Below are positions 1-7,030 of a stretch of DNA of 64,000 nt, one piece after another. The DNA is taken from assembly GCF_013372285.1 (NCBI RefSeq), contig NZ_CP054301.1, forward strand, positions 2,721,001-2,785,000, written 5' to 3'. The notes under the pieces were generated by a model that made no database searches, had not been told where the DNA came from, and saw only the letters and a list, made by a program, of their open reading frames with translations. The position numbers were made by a program, and so were the translations under genes. The DNA comes from Marinomonas primoryensis (lineage in GTDB: Bacteria; Pseudomonadota; Gammaproteobacteria; Pseudomonadales; Marinomonadaceae). The number at the start of each line of letters is the position of its first letter. Within the stretch, counting starts at the first letter, position 1.

Positions 1-2
1 AT

Positions 3-101
3 GGTAAAGTCGATTTAACCATTGGTAGCGCACTGGACATATTTGGTGGGCGAGGTGTAACACTAGACGAATGCATTCTGTGGAATCAATCGCAAAAATA
101 A
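3..101 (+). CDS. C-terminal end of a HisA-like isomerase, resembling the eukaryotic type (partial)
   Basis: Only the last 32 codons are in the window; the frame is open to the left edge and ends at TAA 99-101. The peptide reads GKVDLTIGSALDIFGG followed by a tail with a WN pair. This matches my memory of the C-terminus of fungal/eukaryotic-type phosphoribosylformimino-5-aminoimidazole carboxamide ribotide isomerase (HIS6), which ends with a VDLT-GS-LDIFGG block and an RWN tail. Canonical bacterial HisA ends differently, with a GKALYEG-like block. The role would be the fourth step of histidine biosynthesis. The call rests on a short stretch and is provisional. Confidence 0.55.
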   Translation, partial: GKVDLTIGSALDIFGGRGVTLDECILWNQSQK

Positions 102-107
102 ACCGTA

Positions 108-138
108 GTAAGGGACAAGTAGTTTGCTTGTCCCTTAC
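108..138 (+). terminator. Hairpin after the HisA-like gene
   Basis: A perfect 12-bp stem (GTAAGGGACAAG / CTTGTCCCTTAC) with a 7-nt loop begins 6 nt after the stop codon. No clear T-run follows, so it may be a weak intrinsic terminator or a 3'-end stabiliser. Confidence 0.5.
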
Positions 139-305
139 TCTATCCCCGTCATATTAAAAACACGGTTTTTATTATGAGCTATATCTACGTATTATTTAAT
201 AGAATCTCCGCATCACTAATAAGGTTCTTCAGCTCGACATACCACACGCCATCCCGCATACTTAATGACTTATTTTTTGTTTTTTTACAATCTTAGGATT
301 TTTCA

Positions 306-1100
306 ATGCCTACATTTCGTACTGGCCTTTTACTTGCGTCGCTTTTACTCAGCGCCTGCTCGATGCCAATTTCACAAGAATCCCATCCGACTCAAACTGA
401 GAAAACAATAACTCAGGACATTACGACTGAAAAAAGCACGTCAACAAAAAACGATATAGCTGAAAGAATCACGCCTGTTACAGACGACACAGCGAAGCAA
501 AGTACATCTGCTGAAGCCGCAGCAGTTGTCGAAAACAATGATCAACTCATTGAGCAATTCAAAGCACAAAAACAGCTCGCCAATACAAATTTCACAGAGC
601 TCAAAAACCGTATCGGGAACGCGCCTGCGCTTCCAAGATTAATGGCTGTAGAGCAGTTAAATAAAAAAGAAATCAGCTCTGCGACTCAGCAATTACGTAC
701 TTATATAAGTAAGACCAATACGGATCTGGCTGTGTTAAATGCTCGTGTTGATAATCGTCAGAAACTTGCGGTCGATGGCGATCTGATACGAATTTTCTTA
801 TCCGAAGCGACCGTAACTCACAATAGTAATAAGTTCAAAGCACAGCCACTTGTAGGCCAGTGGGTGCGAGGCGAAAGCCGAGTTATTCGTTTAAAAGACA
901 ATATTTTATTTGAAAATCCAAGATCAGAAGACTTACACATCACGTTTTCAGAAACTTACCAACTGGTGGTTAATAACCAAACCATCGCGACGGTCAATCC
1001 ACACAAAGAAAAGAACAGCGCCAGTTTTAGTGTTTCAACACATGACAATCAAGGCAGTATTGTAGGTAAGTTAGATTACCGTATTGTGATTGATAAATAA
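306..1100 (+). CDS. Predicted lipoprotein of unknown function
   Basis: The protein has 264 residues. It begins with a short hydrophobic signal peptide ending in a lipobox LSAC, so Cys18 should be lipidated. Residue 19 is Ser, not Asp, so outer-membrane sorting is expected. Residues about 25-80 are rich in Thr, Ser, Glu and Lys and look like a flexible linker. Residues about 85-150 are charged and probably helical, and the last 100 residues look like beta strands. I recognise no family. AGGA about 8 nt upstream supports the ATG at 306. The gene stands alone and ends at a shared bidirectional terminator facing a minus-strand gene. Confidence 0.8.
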   Translation: MPTFRTGLLLASLLLSACSMPISQESHPTQTEKTITQDITTEKSTSTKNDIAERITPVTDDTAKQSTSAEAAAVVENNDQLIEQFKAQKQLANTNFTELKNRIGNAPALPRLMAVEQLNKKEISSATQQLRTYISKTNTDLAVLNARVDNRQKLAVDGDLIRIFLSEATVTHNSNKFKAQPLVGQWVRGESRVIRLKDNILFENPRSEDLHITFSETYQLVVNNQTIATVNPHKEKNSASFSVSTHDNQGSIVGKLDYRIVIDK

Positions 1101-1102
1101 TC

Positions 1103-1153
1103 AAATACAGAGCCTAAACTGCGTAAGCTTGATGTGTTTTAGGCTCTGTATTT
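1103..1153. terminator. Bidirectional terminator between convergent genes
   Basis: The 16-bp inverted repeat AAATACAGAGCCTAAA / TTTAGGCTCTGTATTT has a 19-nt loop. It lies after the lipoprotein stop and includes the stop codon (1139-1141) of the minus-strand gene. A-runs and T-runs on both flanks suit termination in both directions. Confidence 0.75.
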
Positions 1154-1624
1154 ACCTTCCATCAGCTTTGCCGCTTTGCGTCTGTGACGCACATTGTCCA
1201 GCAACACCTGAATGCACACCAAGTAGTCGATTATCGTATTAGCGAACAACTTATCATCCAATAGCCTAACCAACTTCCCAACGCGTTTTATGACTTGCCA
1301 GTTTACCGACATTACACGACTTGACGCGTATTTTTCAGGGGCGTTTAGAGCGGATAAATACGCTATCGCAATATAACCAGGTTCCGGATTCATCGTTCCT
1401 GTATCTTCTGGTAAAGCCCCTACGCCATACAGTAATCGCTCGGCGAGTCGTCGATACAAAGAAGACACTTTCTTAAAAATATGCTTATCCAGTGTATTGC
1501 TGACTCGACCATATAGTGTGGAGTTAGCAGAAAAACCATCAAAACACATCGACAACATGTCGCACAAAATACGCGAGTCTGAATTAGGATAAGACATCGT
1601 CTCTGAATGATGACCATCAAGCAT
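1139..1624 (-). CDS. Conserved-looking hypothetical protein, 161 aa
   Basis: The start at 1624 is well supported: AAAGGAG lies 7 nt upstream on the minus strand. The product has no signal peptide or obvious membrane segment. It is mixed alpha-helical with basic patches (LYRRLAERLL; a C-terminal RHRRKAAKL run), which could suit a cytosolic nucleic-acid- or protein-binding role, but I recognise no domain. It is a single gene, divergent from the sigma-54 activator at 1778, with a spacer of about 150 bp. Regulation by that neighbour is possible but is only an inference. Confidence 0.7.
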   Translation of the reverse strand: MLDGHHSETMSYPNSDSRILCDMLSMCFDGFSANSTLYGRVSNTLDKHIFKKVSSLYRRLAERLLYGVGALPEDTGTMNPEPGYIAIAYLSALNAPEKYASSRVMSVNWQVIKRVGKLVRLLDDKLFANTIIDYLVCIQVLLDNVRHRRKAAKLMEGKYRA

Positions 1625-1777
1625 TCTCTAACTCCTTTCAAAAAAGGGTGAGCTTTGTGCAAATAAGGATGATTAAAGCCGTGTTTAATGCAAAGTAAAT
1701 GAGAATGACTATGCGAGGCTTCAACCCTATGATTTCATTACTATATGAATTTTTCATTTCACTCAGGGAAAATAATA

Positions 1778-3127
1778 ATGTCTTTACCAAAGCTATTTAT
1801 GCATGTTCAAGATCCATTATTAGCTTCAAACTTGCTTTCAATTCAAAGCGTTCGACAGTATGAACTGAACATTAGCCATCAAGATAAAAACTGGCTAGAT
1901 CAGCTCACGGCTGCACAATGCGATGTCGCTCTCATTGAAGTCAATTCATTGCATGACACTGCTTTAAAAGAACTCATTAATAGCCCTATTCTGTATCAAA
2001 CAGAGTTTTTATTTTTCAGCCAAGGTGGGCCGGATCCAATATTGGATAAGCTGATGCACAAAGGCGCTGGATTTCACTATCGCGCCCCGTTCAACTTAAA
2101 GTTAATTGAATCTTCACTAGAAGAAATTTTTTGTGAGCTCAACCTAACCAAAGAACTTATCAGCACACAAACAAGCTATCTCGACCAATTCGGCCTATTA
2201 GTCGGCTCCTCTTCAGCTATGCATTCGCTATACCGTACTATTCGAAAAGTCGCAGCAACAAAAGCCAACGCCTTCATCATGGGAGAAAGTGGCACAGGTA
2301 AAGAGCTAATTGCCAACACTCTGCATGTTTTTAGCCAACGCGCAGAAGGCCCTTTCGTCGCAATAAACTGCGGTGCCCTTAGTCCTGAACTGATCGATAG
2401 TGAGCTATTTGGCCATGTAAAAGGCGCTTTCACGGGAGCCCATAAAGATCACCAAGGCGTTTTCGAGCAAGCAGAAGGTGGCACTCTATTCTTAGATGAA
2501 GTCACCGAAATGCCTTACGAACAACAAGTAAAGTTATTAAGAGTACTCGAGAGCGGTGAATACAAACCGGTCGGTGCTCAACAAGTAAAAATAGCTAACG
2601 TACGAATCATTGCCGCAACAAACCGTGTACTCGGTGACGCCATCCGCGATGAAGTTTTCCGCGAAGATCTGTATTTTCGTTTAGCTCAATTCCCTATTAT
2701 GGCGCCCAAACTAAAAGACAGAGAAGGCGATGCTTGCGGCCTTGCTCAACATTTTTTAGCGTATCGAAACAACCAAGATGGCCAACACAAACAACTTTCT
2801 GCACAAAGCCTAGAAAAAATCAGCCTGTACAGTTGGCCTGGTAACGTACGAGAGCTAAAACATGCAATTGAACGCGCCTATATTCTGGCGGATCATGTTA
2901 TTTATCCGGAACACCTCGTTACCAATGATTTAAATGACCACATCGAGACAGATAAATCAGCGGGGATTCCTATTGGCATGCGCCTAGACGACATAGAAAA
3001 AATCGCAATATTAAAAACACTCAAAAAAAATGATGGCAATAGAACAGACACCGCCAATCAACTTGGTATTAGCGTCAAAACGCTCTACAACAAACTCGAT
3101 AAATACGAAAATACGGATTTGTTGTAA
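1778..3127 (+). CDS. Sigma-54-dependent activator with a degenerate receiver domain
   Basis: The 449-residue protein has three parts. Residues 1-120 are receiver-like but lack the usual acidic pair, and Glu54 (LIEV) stands where phospho-accepting Asp54 is expected. Residues about 140-370 form an AAA+ domain with Walker A GESGTGKE (169-176), the sigma-54 contact loop GAFTGA (216-221) and Walker B TLFLDE. The C-terminal Fis-type helix-turn-helix includes TANQLGISVKTLYNKL. The architecture is like NtrC, FleQ or VpsR. The ATG at 1778 is preferred over 1745 because AGGGA sits 8 nt before it. No sensor kinase is adjacent, so phosphorylation-independent control is likely. Targets are unknown. Confidence 0.93.
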   Translation: MSLPKLFMHVQDPLLASNLLSIQSVRQYELNISHQDKNWLDQLTAAQCDVALIEVNSLHDTALKELINSPILYQTEFLFFSQGGPDPILDKLMHKGAGFHYRAPFNLKLIESSLEEIFCELNLTKELISTQTSYLDQFGLLVGSSSAMHSLYRTIRKVAATKANAFIMGESGTGKELIANTLHVFSQRAEGPFVAINCGALSPELIDSELFGHVKGAFTGAHKDHQGVFEQAEGGTLFLDEVTEMPYEQQVKLLRVLESGEYKPVGAQQVKIANVRIIAATNRVLGDAIRDEVFREDLYFRLAQFPIMAPKLKDREGDACGLAQHFLAYRNNQDGQHKQLSAQSLEKISLYSWPGNVRELKHAIERAYILADHVIYPEHLVTNDLNDHIETDKSAGIPIGMRLDDIEKIAILKTLKKNDGNRTDTANQLGISVKTLYNKLDKYENTDLL

Positions 3128-3165
3128 TACGTTTTGCTTACGATCAAAACAATCTAGTCAAACTA

Positions 3166-3197
3166 GCAAAGAGGCTGGTATTACCAGCCCCTTTTGC
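3166..3197. terminator. Terminator hairpin between convergent genes
   Basis: GCAAAGAGGCTGGTA pairs with TACCAGCCCCTTTTGC with minor mismatches. It lies between the sigma-54 activator (+) and the small lipoprotein (-) and probably serves both. Confidence 0.65.
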
Positions 3198-3212
3198 TGT
3201 CGATGAAAGCTA

Positions 3213-3482
3213 TTAACAATCAGTGTCTTTCGCGTTCGTGCCTTCTTTAATGTCTTCACAAGTATCTTCTACAGCATTACCTGCGTCCGTCATGGTGTCT
3301 TCCATTGAGTTACCAGCGCTATTCAAAGCATCTCCAGCATCGTCCATGGTTTGCTCAACGGTATCACCAGCACTGGACATGGCGTCTTCTACCTTGTCTT
3401 CAGAATCTTGGCTGCATGCTGCCAATGTAGCCGCTGTAACCAGTACCAAAGCCGTGTTTAATAGGGTGCGTTTAATGTTCAT
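3213..3482 (-). CDS. Small acidic repeat lipoprotein
   Basis: The ATG at 3482 follows GGAGG with an 8-nt spacer; an in-frame ATG 15 nt further up has no such site. The 89-residue precursor has a signal peptide ending LAAC (Cys23 lipidated). The mature part is very acidic and built from 11-residue units such as VEDAMSSAGDT, VEQTMDDAGDA and MEDTMTDAGNA, predicting an amphipathic helix like LEA or apolipoprotein repeats. Two further Cys residues lie near the C-terminus. Small lipoproteins of this kind are common in marine gammaproteobacteria, often without assigned function; an envelope or stress role is a guess. Confidence 0.85.
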   Translation of the reverse strand: MNIKRTLLNTALVLVTAATLAACSQDSEDKVEDAMSSAGDTVEQTMDDAGDALNSAGNSMEDTMTDAGNAVEDTCEDIKEGTNAKDTDC

Positions 3483-3899
3483 AATGGTAACCTCCATTTA
3501 GTTTTAATATTTTGGGAACTGTTTTGACGTTTAACGCCTGCTTTCCCAACTGATCAATTCAACAACCAGAACCAAAGACCTTCTGTACTTGTTGTTGATT
3601 TCCTTTAGAGTATTGCGAAGGCCGTGCCAATTTTTAAAAAATGGCATAACACACTGATATTAAACAACATTTACCAGCCTCCTCTAACACACCATGATCG
3701 CAACCACCCTACCCATAGGTATTTTTTACAAAACCGCTCGGTAAGCGTTTCCGTCGAGTAATTGTAAAGACGCAAAAAATGTGGCCTAAACGGTGTAAAC
3801 ACGCCGAAATAGACAAAAATATCCTTGAATGTTTTCGCCTCTACCCTAGAATTGGCGCAAAACCTTTGCCTTGTATGAAAGCCACAATTAAGGACTGTT
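3483..3899. other. Intergenic region between divergent lipoprotein and aguA
   Basis: These 417 bases hold no convincing gene. They must contain the divergent promoters of the small lipoprotein and of agmatine deiminase. Short reading frames across 3671-4024 look like chance frames or shadows of aguA. I see no clear -35/-10 pair or riboswitch. Confidence 0.5.
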
Positions 3900-5009
3900 A
3901 TGAGCACTGCACTGTACACCTCACCAAAACTAGATGGCTTTCGCATGCCTGCGGAACACGAACAGCAAGAGCAAGTCTGGATGGCGTGGCCAACTCGCGA
4001 AGACAACTGGCGAGAGAAGGGCAAGCACGCTCAAGCAGAATTTGTCGCTGTCGCTACGGCAATTTCCCAAGCGACCGACGTGACCTTTATTGTCGATACT
4101 CAACACTACGAACAAGCTCGTCTCGCACTACCAAGCCAGATTCGCATTCTTGAAATTCCTTCTGATGACTGCTGGATGCGTGACATAGGGGCAACCTACG
4201 TCGTAAACGACAAAGGCGAGCGCCGTGCAAACAGCTGGCAATTTAATGCATGGGGTGGCGACCTCGATGGATTATACGATTCTTGGGAACAAGATAATGC
4301 CGTGGCCGAAAAAATGTCCGCAGTTACAGGAGATGTGGTTTATAAAGCCCCTTTCATTTTAGAAGGCGGCTCCATTCACGTGGATGGCGAAGGTACTTTG
4401 TTTACGACCGAAGAATGCTTACTTCACCCGAGCCGCAACCCAGAGTTAAGCAAAGAAGACATTGAAGATTTTTTAAAGGTGTACTTAAACGTTACAAAAA
4501 TTATATGGCTAAAACAAGGCCTTTATAACGATGAAACTAATGGCCATATCGACAACATAATGCATGTGATTCGACCGGGTGTAGTCGCACTGACGTATTG
4601 TGACGATCCAAGCGATCCTCAATATGCCATCAGCCAAGATGCGTTCAACGTATTAAGCAAAACAAGCGATGCGAAAGGTCGAATGTTCGAAATTATCAAG
4701 TTGCCAATGCCTGGCCCACTTTTTGTCTCTGAAGAAGAAGCCAAAAATTTAGCGGAAAGCCCTTATATGAATCGCCACATTGGTGAACGCCTTGCGGCCT
4801 CTTACGCCAACTTTTTAATCAGTAATAATCGCGTTGTGTTTCCGTTACTGGATGAAAGAACAGACTATCAGGCTAAGCATATATTACAAATGGCGTTTCC
4901 AAATCATAACGTCGTCGGCGTAGCGACCAGAAATATATTATTAGGCGGTGGAAACATTCACTGTATTACTCAACAAGTGCCTAGGAAGTATTCGACTAAA
5001 ATAGTTTAA
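3900..5009 (+). CDS. aguA: Agmatine deiminase (agmatine iminohydrolase)
   Basis: It hydrolyses agmatine to N-carbamoylputrescine and ammonia, the first step of the plant/bacterial agmatine route to putrescine. At 369 residues it matches the family length. Hallmarks are the N-terminal MPAEHE-Q-VWMAWP block, the DDCWMRDIGATYV motif with substrate-binding acidic residues, EGGSIHVDGEG, NGHIDN, and the catalytic Cys355 in GGGNIHCITQQ. Start context: AAGGAC precedes the ATG. No N-carbamoylputrescine amidase (aguB) lies next to it here, so the second step must be encoded elsewhere. The gene is monocistronic. Confidence 0.97.
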   Translation: MSTALYTSPKLDGFRMPAEHEQQEQVWMAWPTREDNWREKGKHAQAEFVAVATAISQATDVTFIVDTQHYEQARLALPSQIRILEIPSDDCWMRDIGATYVVNDKGERRANSWQFNAWGGDLDGLYDSWEQDNAVAEKMSAVTGDVVYKAPFILEGGSIHVDGEGTLFTTEECLLHPSRNPELSKEDIEDFLKVYLNVTKIIWLKQGLYNDETNGHIDNIMHVIRPGVVALTYCDDPSDPQYAISQDAFNVLSKTSDAKGRMFEIIKLPMPGPLFVSEEEAKNLAESPYMNRHIGERLAASYANFLISNNRVVFPLLDERTDYQAKHILQMAFPNHNVVGVATRNILLGGGNIHCITQQVPRKYSTKIV

Positions 5010-5117
5010 CGCGGATTTAATGTTCAATGTTTTCATATAAATATACTTAGCAAGCACTTTTATATAAGCGATATATTTCTGTTTGTAGTGCATTAACACT
5101 GTGCTAATCTCGTAATA

Positions 5118-5167
5118 CTCGGATCCGAGAGTAATATCGGTGTAAATGGTTTATAACCTATCGGTGT
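5118..5167. promoter_or_regulatory. Palindrome and direct repeats upstream of the RsgA-like gene
   Basis: A perfect 12-bp palindrome, CTCGGATCCGAG (5118-5129), is followed by two identical 9-mers TATCGGTGT at 5135 and 5159, 24 bp apart. They lie about 100-150 bp before the start at 5269. This could be a binding site for a regulator; which one is unknown. Confidence 0.35.
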
Positions 5168-5268
5168 TTACGTATTTTTCTGGCTAGAATAAAAAATTTA
5201 TTCGGCTGTACTAATTGAAGCACATTGCTTCTTATTTACGATGGCGTATTTCGCTTGGGGTAATAGTA

Positions 5269-6246
5269 ATGGATTCCACGTTTACTTTATTGGATTTAGG
5301 CTGGCAAGCTTACTTCCAACAACAGTTATCATTGGATGATTTAGAATCTAATCGTATTGCACGTATCTGCGCTCAAAAAGGCAGTCACTACGAGCTTGTT
5401 AGTGAATTCGGTTTATTTGTTTTAGAAAGTGATTCAGACATACCAAGTATGGTCGTGGGTGACTGGGTTATTACCGACACTGATCACAATTTTTTGCGCT
5501 TGTTAGAGTCCAGTTCTTCATTTGAAGACATTGCCTCGAATATCGATACGGTGTTTTTAATGTGTGCATTGAATCAAGATTTCAATCTAACGCTGATCAA
5601 ACGCTATCTAGAACTCACCCATGATGCCCAAGCCGATGCGGTTGTCATCCTGACAAAAGCAGACACCTGTGAAGACGCGACTGAGAAACGAGCTCAAGTA
5701 GAAAAGCTAGATCCGTTACTTATCGTCGAAACCGTGAACGCGCTGGATGCTGACAGTTTACGCTGTTTGTCGCCTTTTCTTAAAAAAGGCAAAACCATCG
5801 CTTTGCTTGGTGCCGTAGGTTCTGGTAAATCGGCGTTAATAAACACCTTAATGCAGACCACAGAAGACGGTAAAGCGCAGAAAAATATTGGCGGCTCTGG
5901 CACATTAAAAATCATGCCATCTGGAGCAATCTTGCTCGATACAGAAGACATGCGCGAGTTACAACTTGCTGAATTTGATGGTAGTGCCATTGCCAACTTT
6001 GCTGACATTATTGCTTTGGAAAAACAGTGCAAATTCAGTGACTGCCATCATCAAGGCGAACCCGGTTGTGCTATCAAAGCCGCCGTTTTAAACAAACGTT
6101 TGGACGAACAACGCGCAGCGAACTTTTTATTACTTCATAGTGAAAACAGCAATGACGACCAAGTGACCAAATCTAAACCTCAAGAAAAATTCTATCGCAG
6201 CGCACAATCCGATGTTCGAGCGAGAAAACACAGCGCGGCAGAATAA
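5269..6246 (+). CDS. RsgA (YjeQ)-like circularly permuted GTPase, divergent paralogue
   Basis: RsgA proteins are late 30S-subunit assembly GTPases. This 325-residue protein has the family order: an N-terminal OB-like region with an LGWQ start, then G4 (LTKAD), G1 (GAVGSGKSALIN) and G3, followed by a zinc knuckle CKFSDCHHQGEPGC and a C-terminal basic tail. Two deviations are visible: the P-loop has GAVGSGKS where GxSGVGKS is usual, and G3 reads DTEDMREL instead of DTPGxRE. Loss of the G3 Gly may impair GTP hydrolysis. The ATG at 5269 has GGGGT upstream and suits the family N-terminus. A canonical rsgA is expected elsewhere; this looks like a specialised second copy. Confidence 0.88.
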   Translation: MDSTFTLLDLGWQAYFQQQLSLDDLESNRIARICAQKGSHYELVSEFGLFVLESDSDIPSMVVGDWVITDTDHNFLRLLESSSSFEDIASNIDTVFLMCALNQDFNLTLIKRYLELTHDAQADAVVILTKADTCEDATEKRAQVEKLDPLLIVETVNALDADSLRCLSPFLKKGKTIALLGAVGSGKSALINTLMQTTEDGKAQKNIGGSGTLKIMPSGAILLDTEDMRELQLAEFDGSAIANFADIIALEKQCKFSDCHHQGEPGCAIKAAVLNKRLDEQRAANFLLLHSENSNDDQVTKSKPQEKFYRSAQSDVRARKHSAAE

Positions 6247-6269
6247 CAATTCACACCTTTTAAAGAATA

Positions 6270-6303
6270 AAAAAACGACCTATTTACCTAGGTCGTTTTT
6301 TAT
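6270..6303 (+). terminator. Intrinsic terminator after the RsgA-like gene
   Basis: A perfect 11-bp stem AAAAACGACCT / AGGTCGTTTTT with an 8-nt loop is followed by TTATTT. It is a typical rho-independent terminator. Confidence 0.85.
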
Positions 6304-6429
6304 TTGATTCTGTATAAGGTCAACAACTAAAGCAGGTCTCCTTTACAGCAAGCCCTTGAGTGTTTATAACAACCCCTCTCAATTCGTTTTCACTCGTCAA
6401 ACAACCAGAGGCAGCTTTTCTGAATCATC

Positions 6430-6960
6430 ATGTCTAATACTTTGCTCATTTACTCCACGACAGACGGTCACACAAAAAAGATTAGCCTTAAAATACAAGC
6501 TGTCATCGAACAGCAAGGCCATGCGGTCACCTTATTGCCCGTAGAAGAAGTCACGACCGACACATTAGCTAGCCACGACGCCATCGTTATTGGTGCCAGT
6601 ATTCGTTATGGCAAACATCAAAAAGTCGTTTCGCACTTCATCGAACAACATAAAGCTCAACTTGAAAGCAAACCAAGTGCTTTTTACACTGTCAATTTAG
6701 TCGCTCGAAAGCCTGAAAAATGTCAGCCAGACACCAACCCATACATCATTAAATTTTTGACTCAACTAGAGTGGAAACCAAGTTTACAAGGTGTTTTTGC
6801 GGGGAAATTAAATTACCAACAATATGGTCCAATCGACCGTAATATGATTCGCTTTATTATGTGGATGACCAAAGGGCCCACAGACCCAAAAACCAATATG
6901 GAATTTACCGATTGGGCCAGTGTCGACCAGTTCGCACTGGCTGTCTGCGACATGAAATAA
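6430..6960 (+). CDS. hemG: Menaquinone-dependent protoporphyrinogen IX oxidase
   Basis: HemG is an FMN flavodoxin-like enzyme that oxidises protoporphyrinogen IX to protoporphyrin IX in haem synthesis, passing electrons to the quinone pool. The 176 residues match the family. They begin with the FMN phosphate loop (LLIYSTTDGHTKKI), then show the flavodoxin segment AIVIGASIRYGKH, the VNLVARKPEK block and the C-terminal region GPIDRNMIRFIMWMTKGPTDP typical of HemG. The ribosome binding site is weak. The Kef-type antiporter follows by 70 bp, so co-transcription is possible; a functional link is not evident. Confidence 0.95.
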   Translation: MSNTLLIYSTTDGHTKKISLKIQAVIEQQGHAVTLLPVEEVTTDTLASHDAIVIGASIRYGKHQKVVSHFIEQHKAQLESKPSAFYTVNLVARKPEKCQPDTNPYIIKFLTQLEWKPSLQGVFAGKLNYQQYGPIDRNMIRFIMWMTKGPTDPKTNMEFTDWASVDQFALAVCDMK

Positions 6961-7030
6961 CGCATTTGGTTAAGCGGTTTATTGATTTAAAGACCAACAA
7001 TGTAAAGCCGATTCCTAAGGAAGCAATGCA

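Noticed and set aside
3223-3501. Plus-strand frame opposite the small lipoprotein
   Set aside because: It is the mirror of a repeat-rich gene with a clear lipobox and GGAGG start on the minus strand.
3779-4153. Plus-strand frame overlapping the start of aguA
   Set aside because: Out-of-frame shadow; aguA is unambiguous over the same bases.
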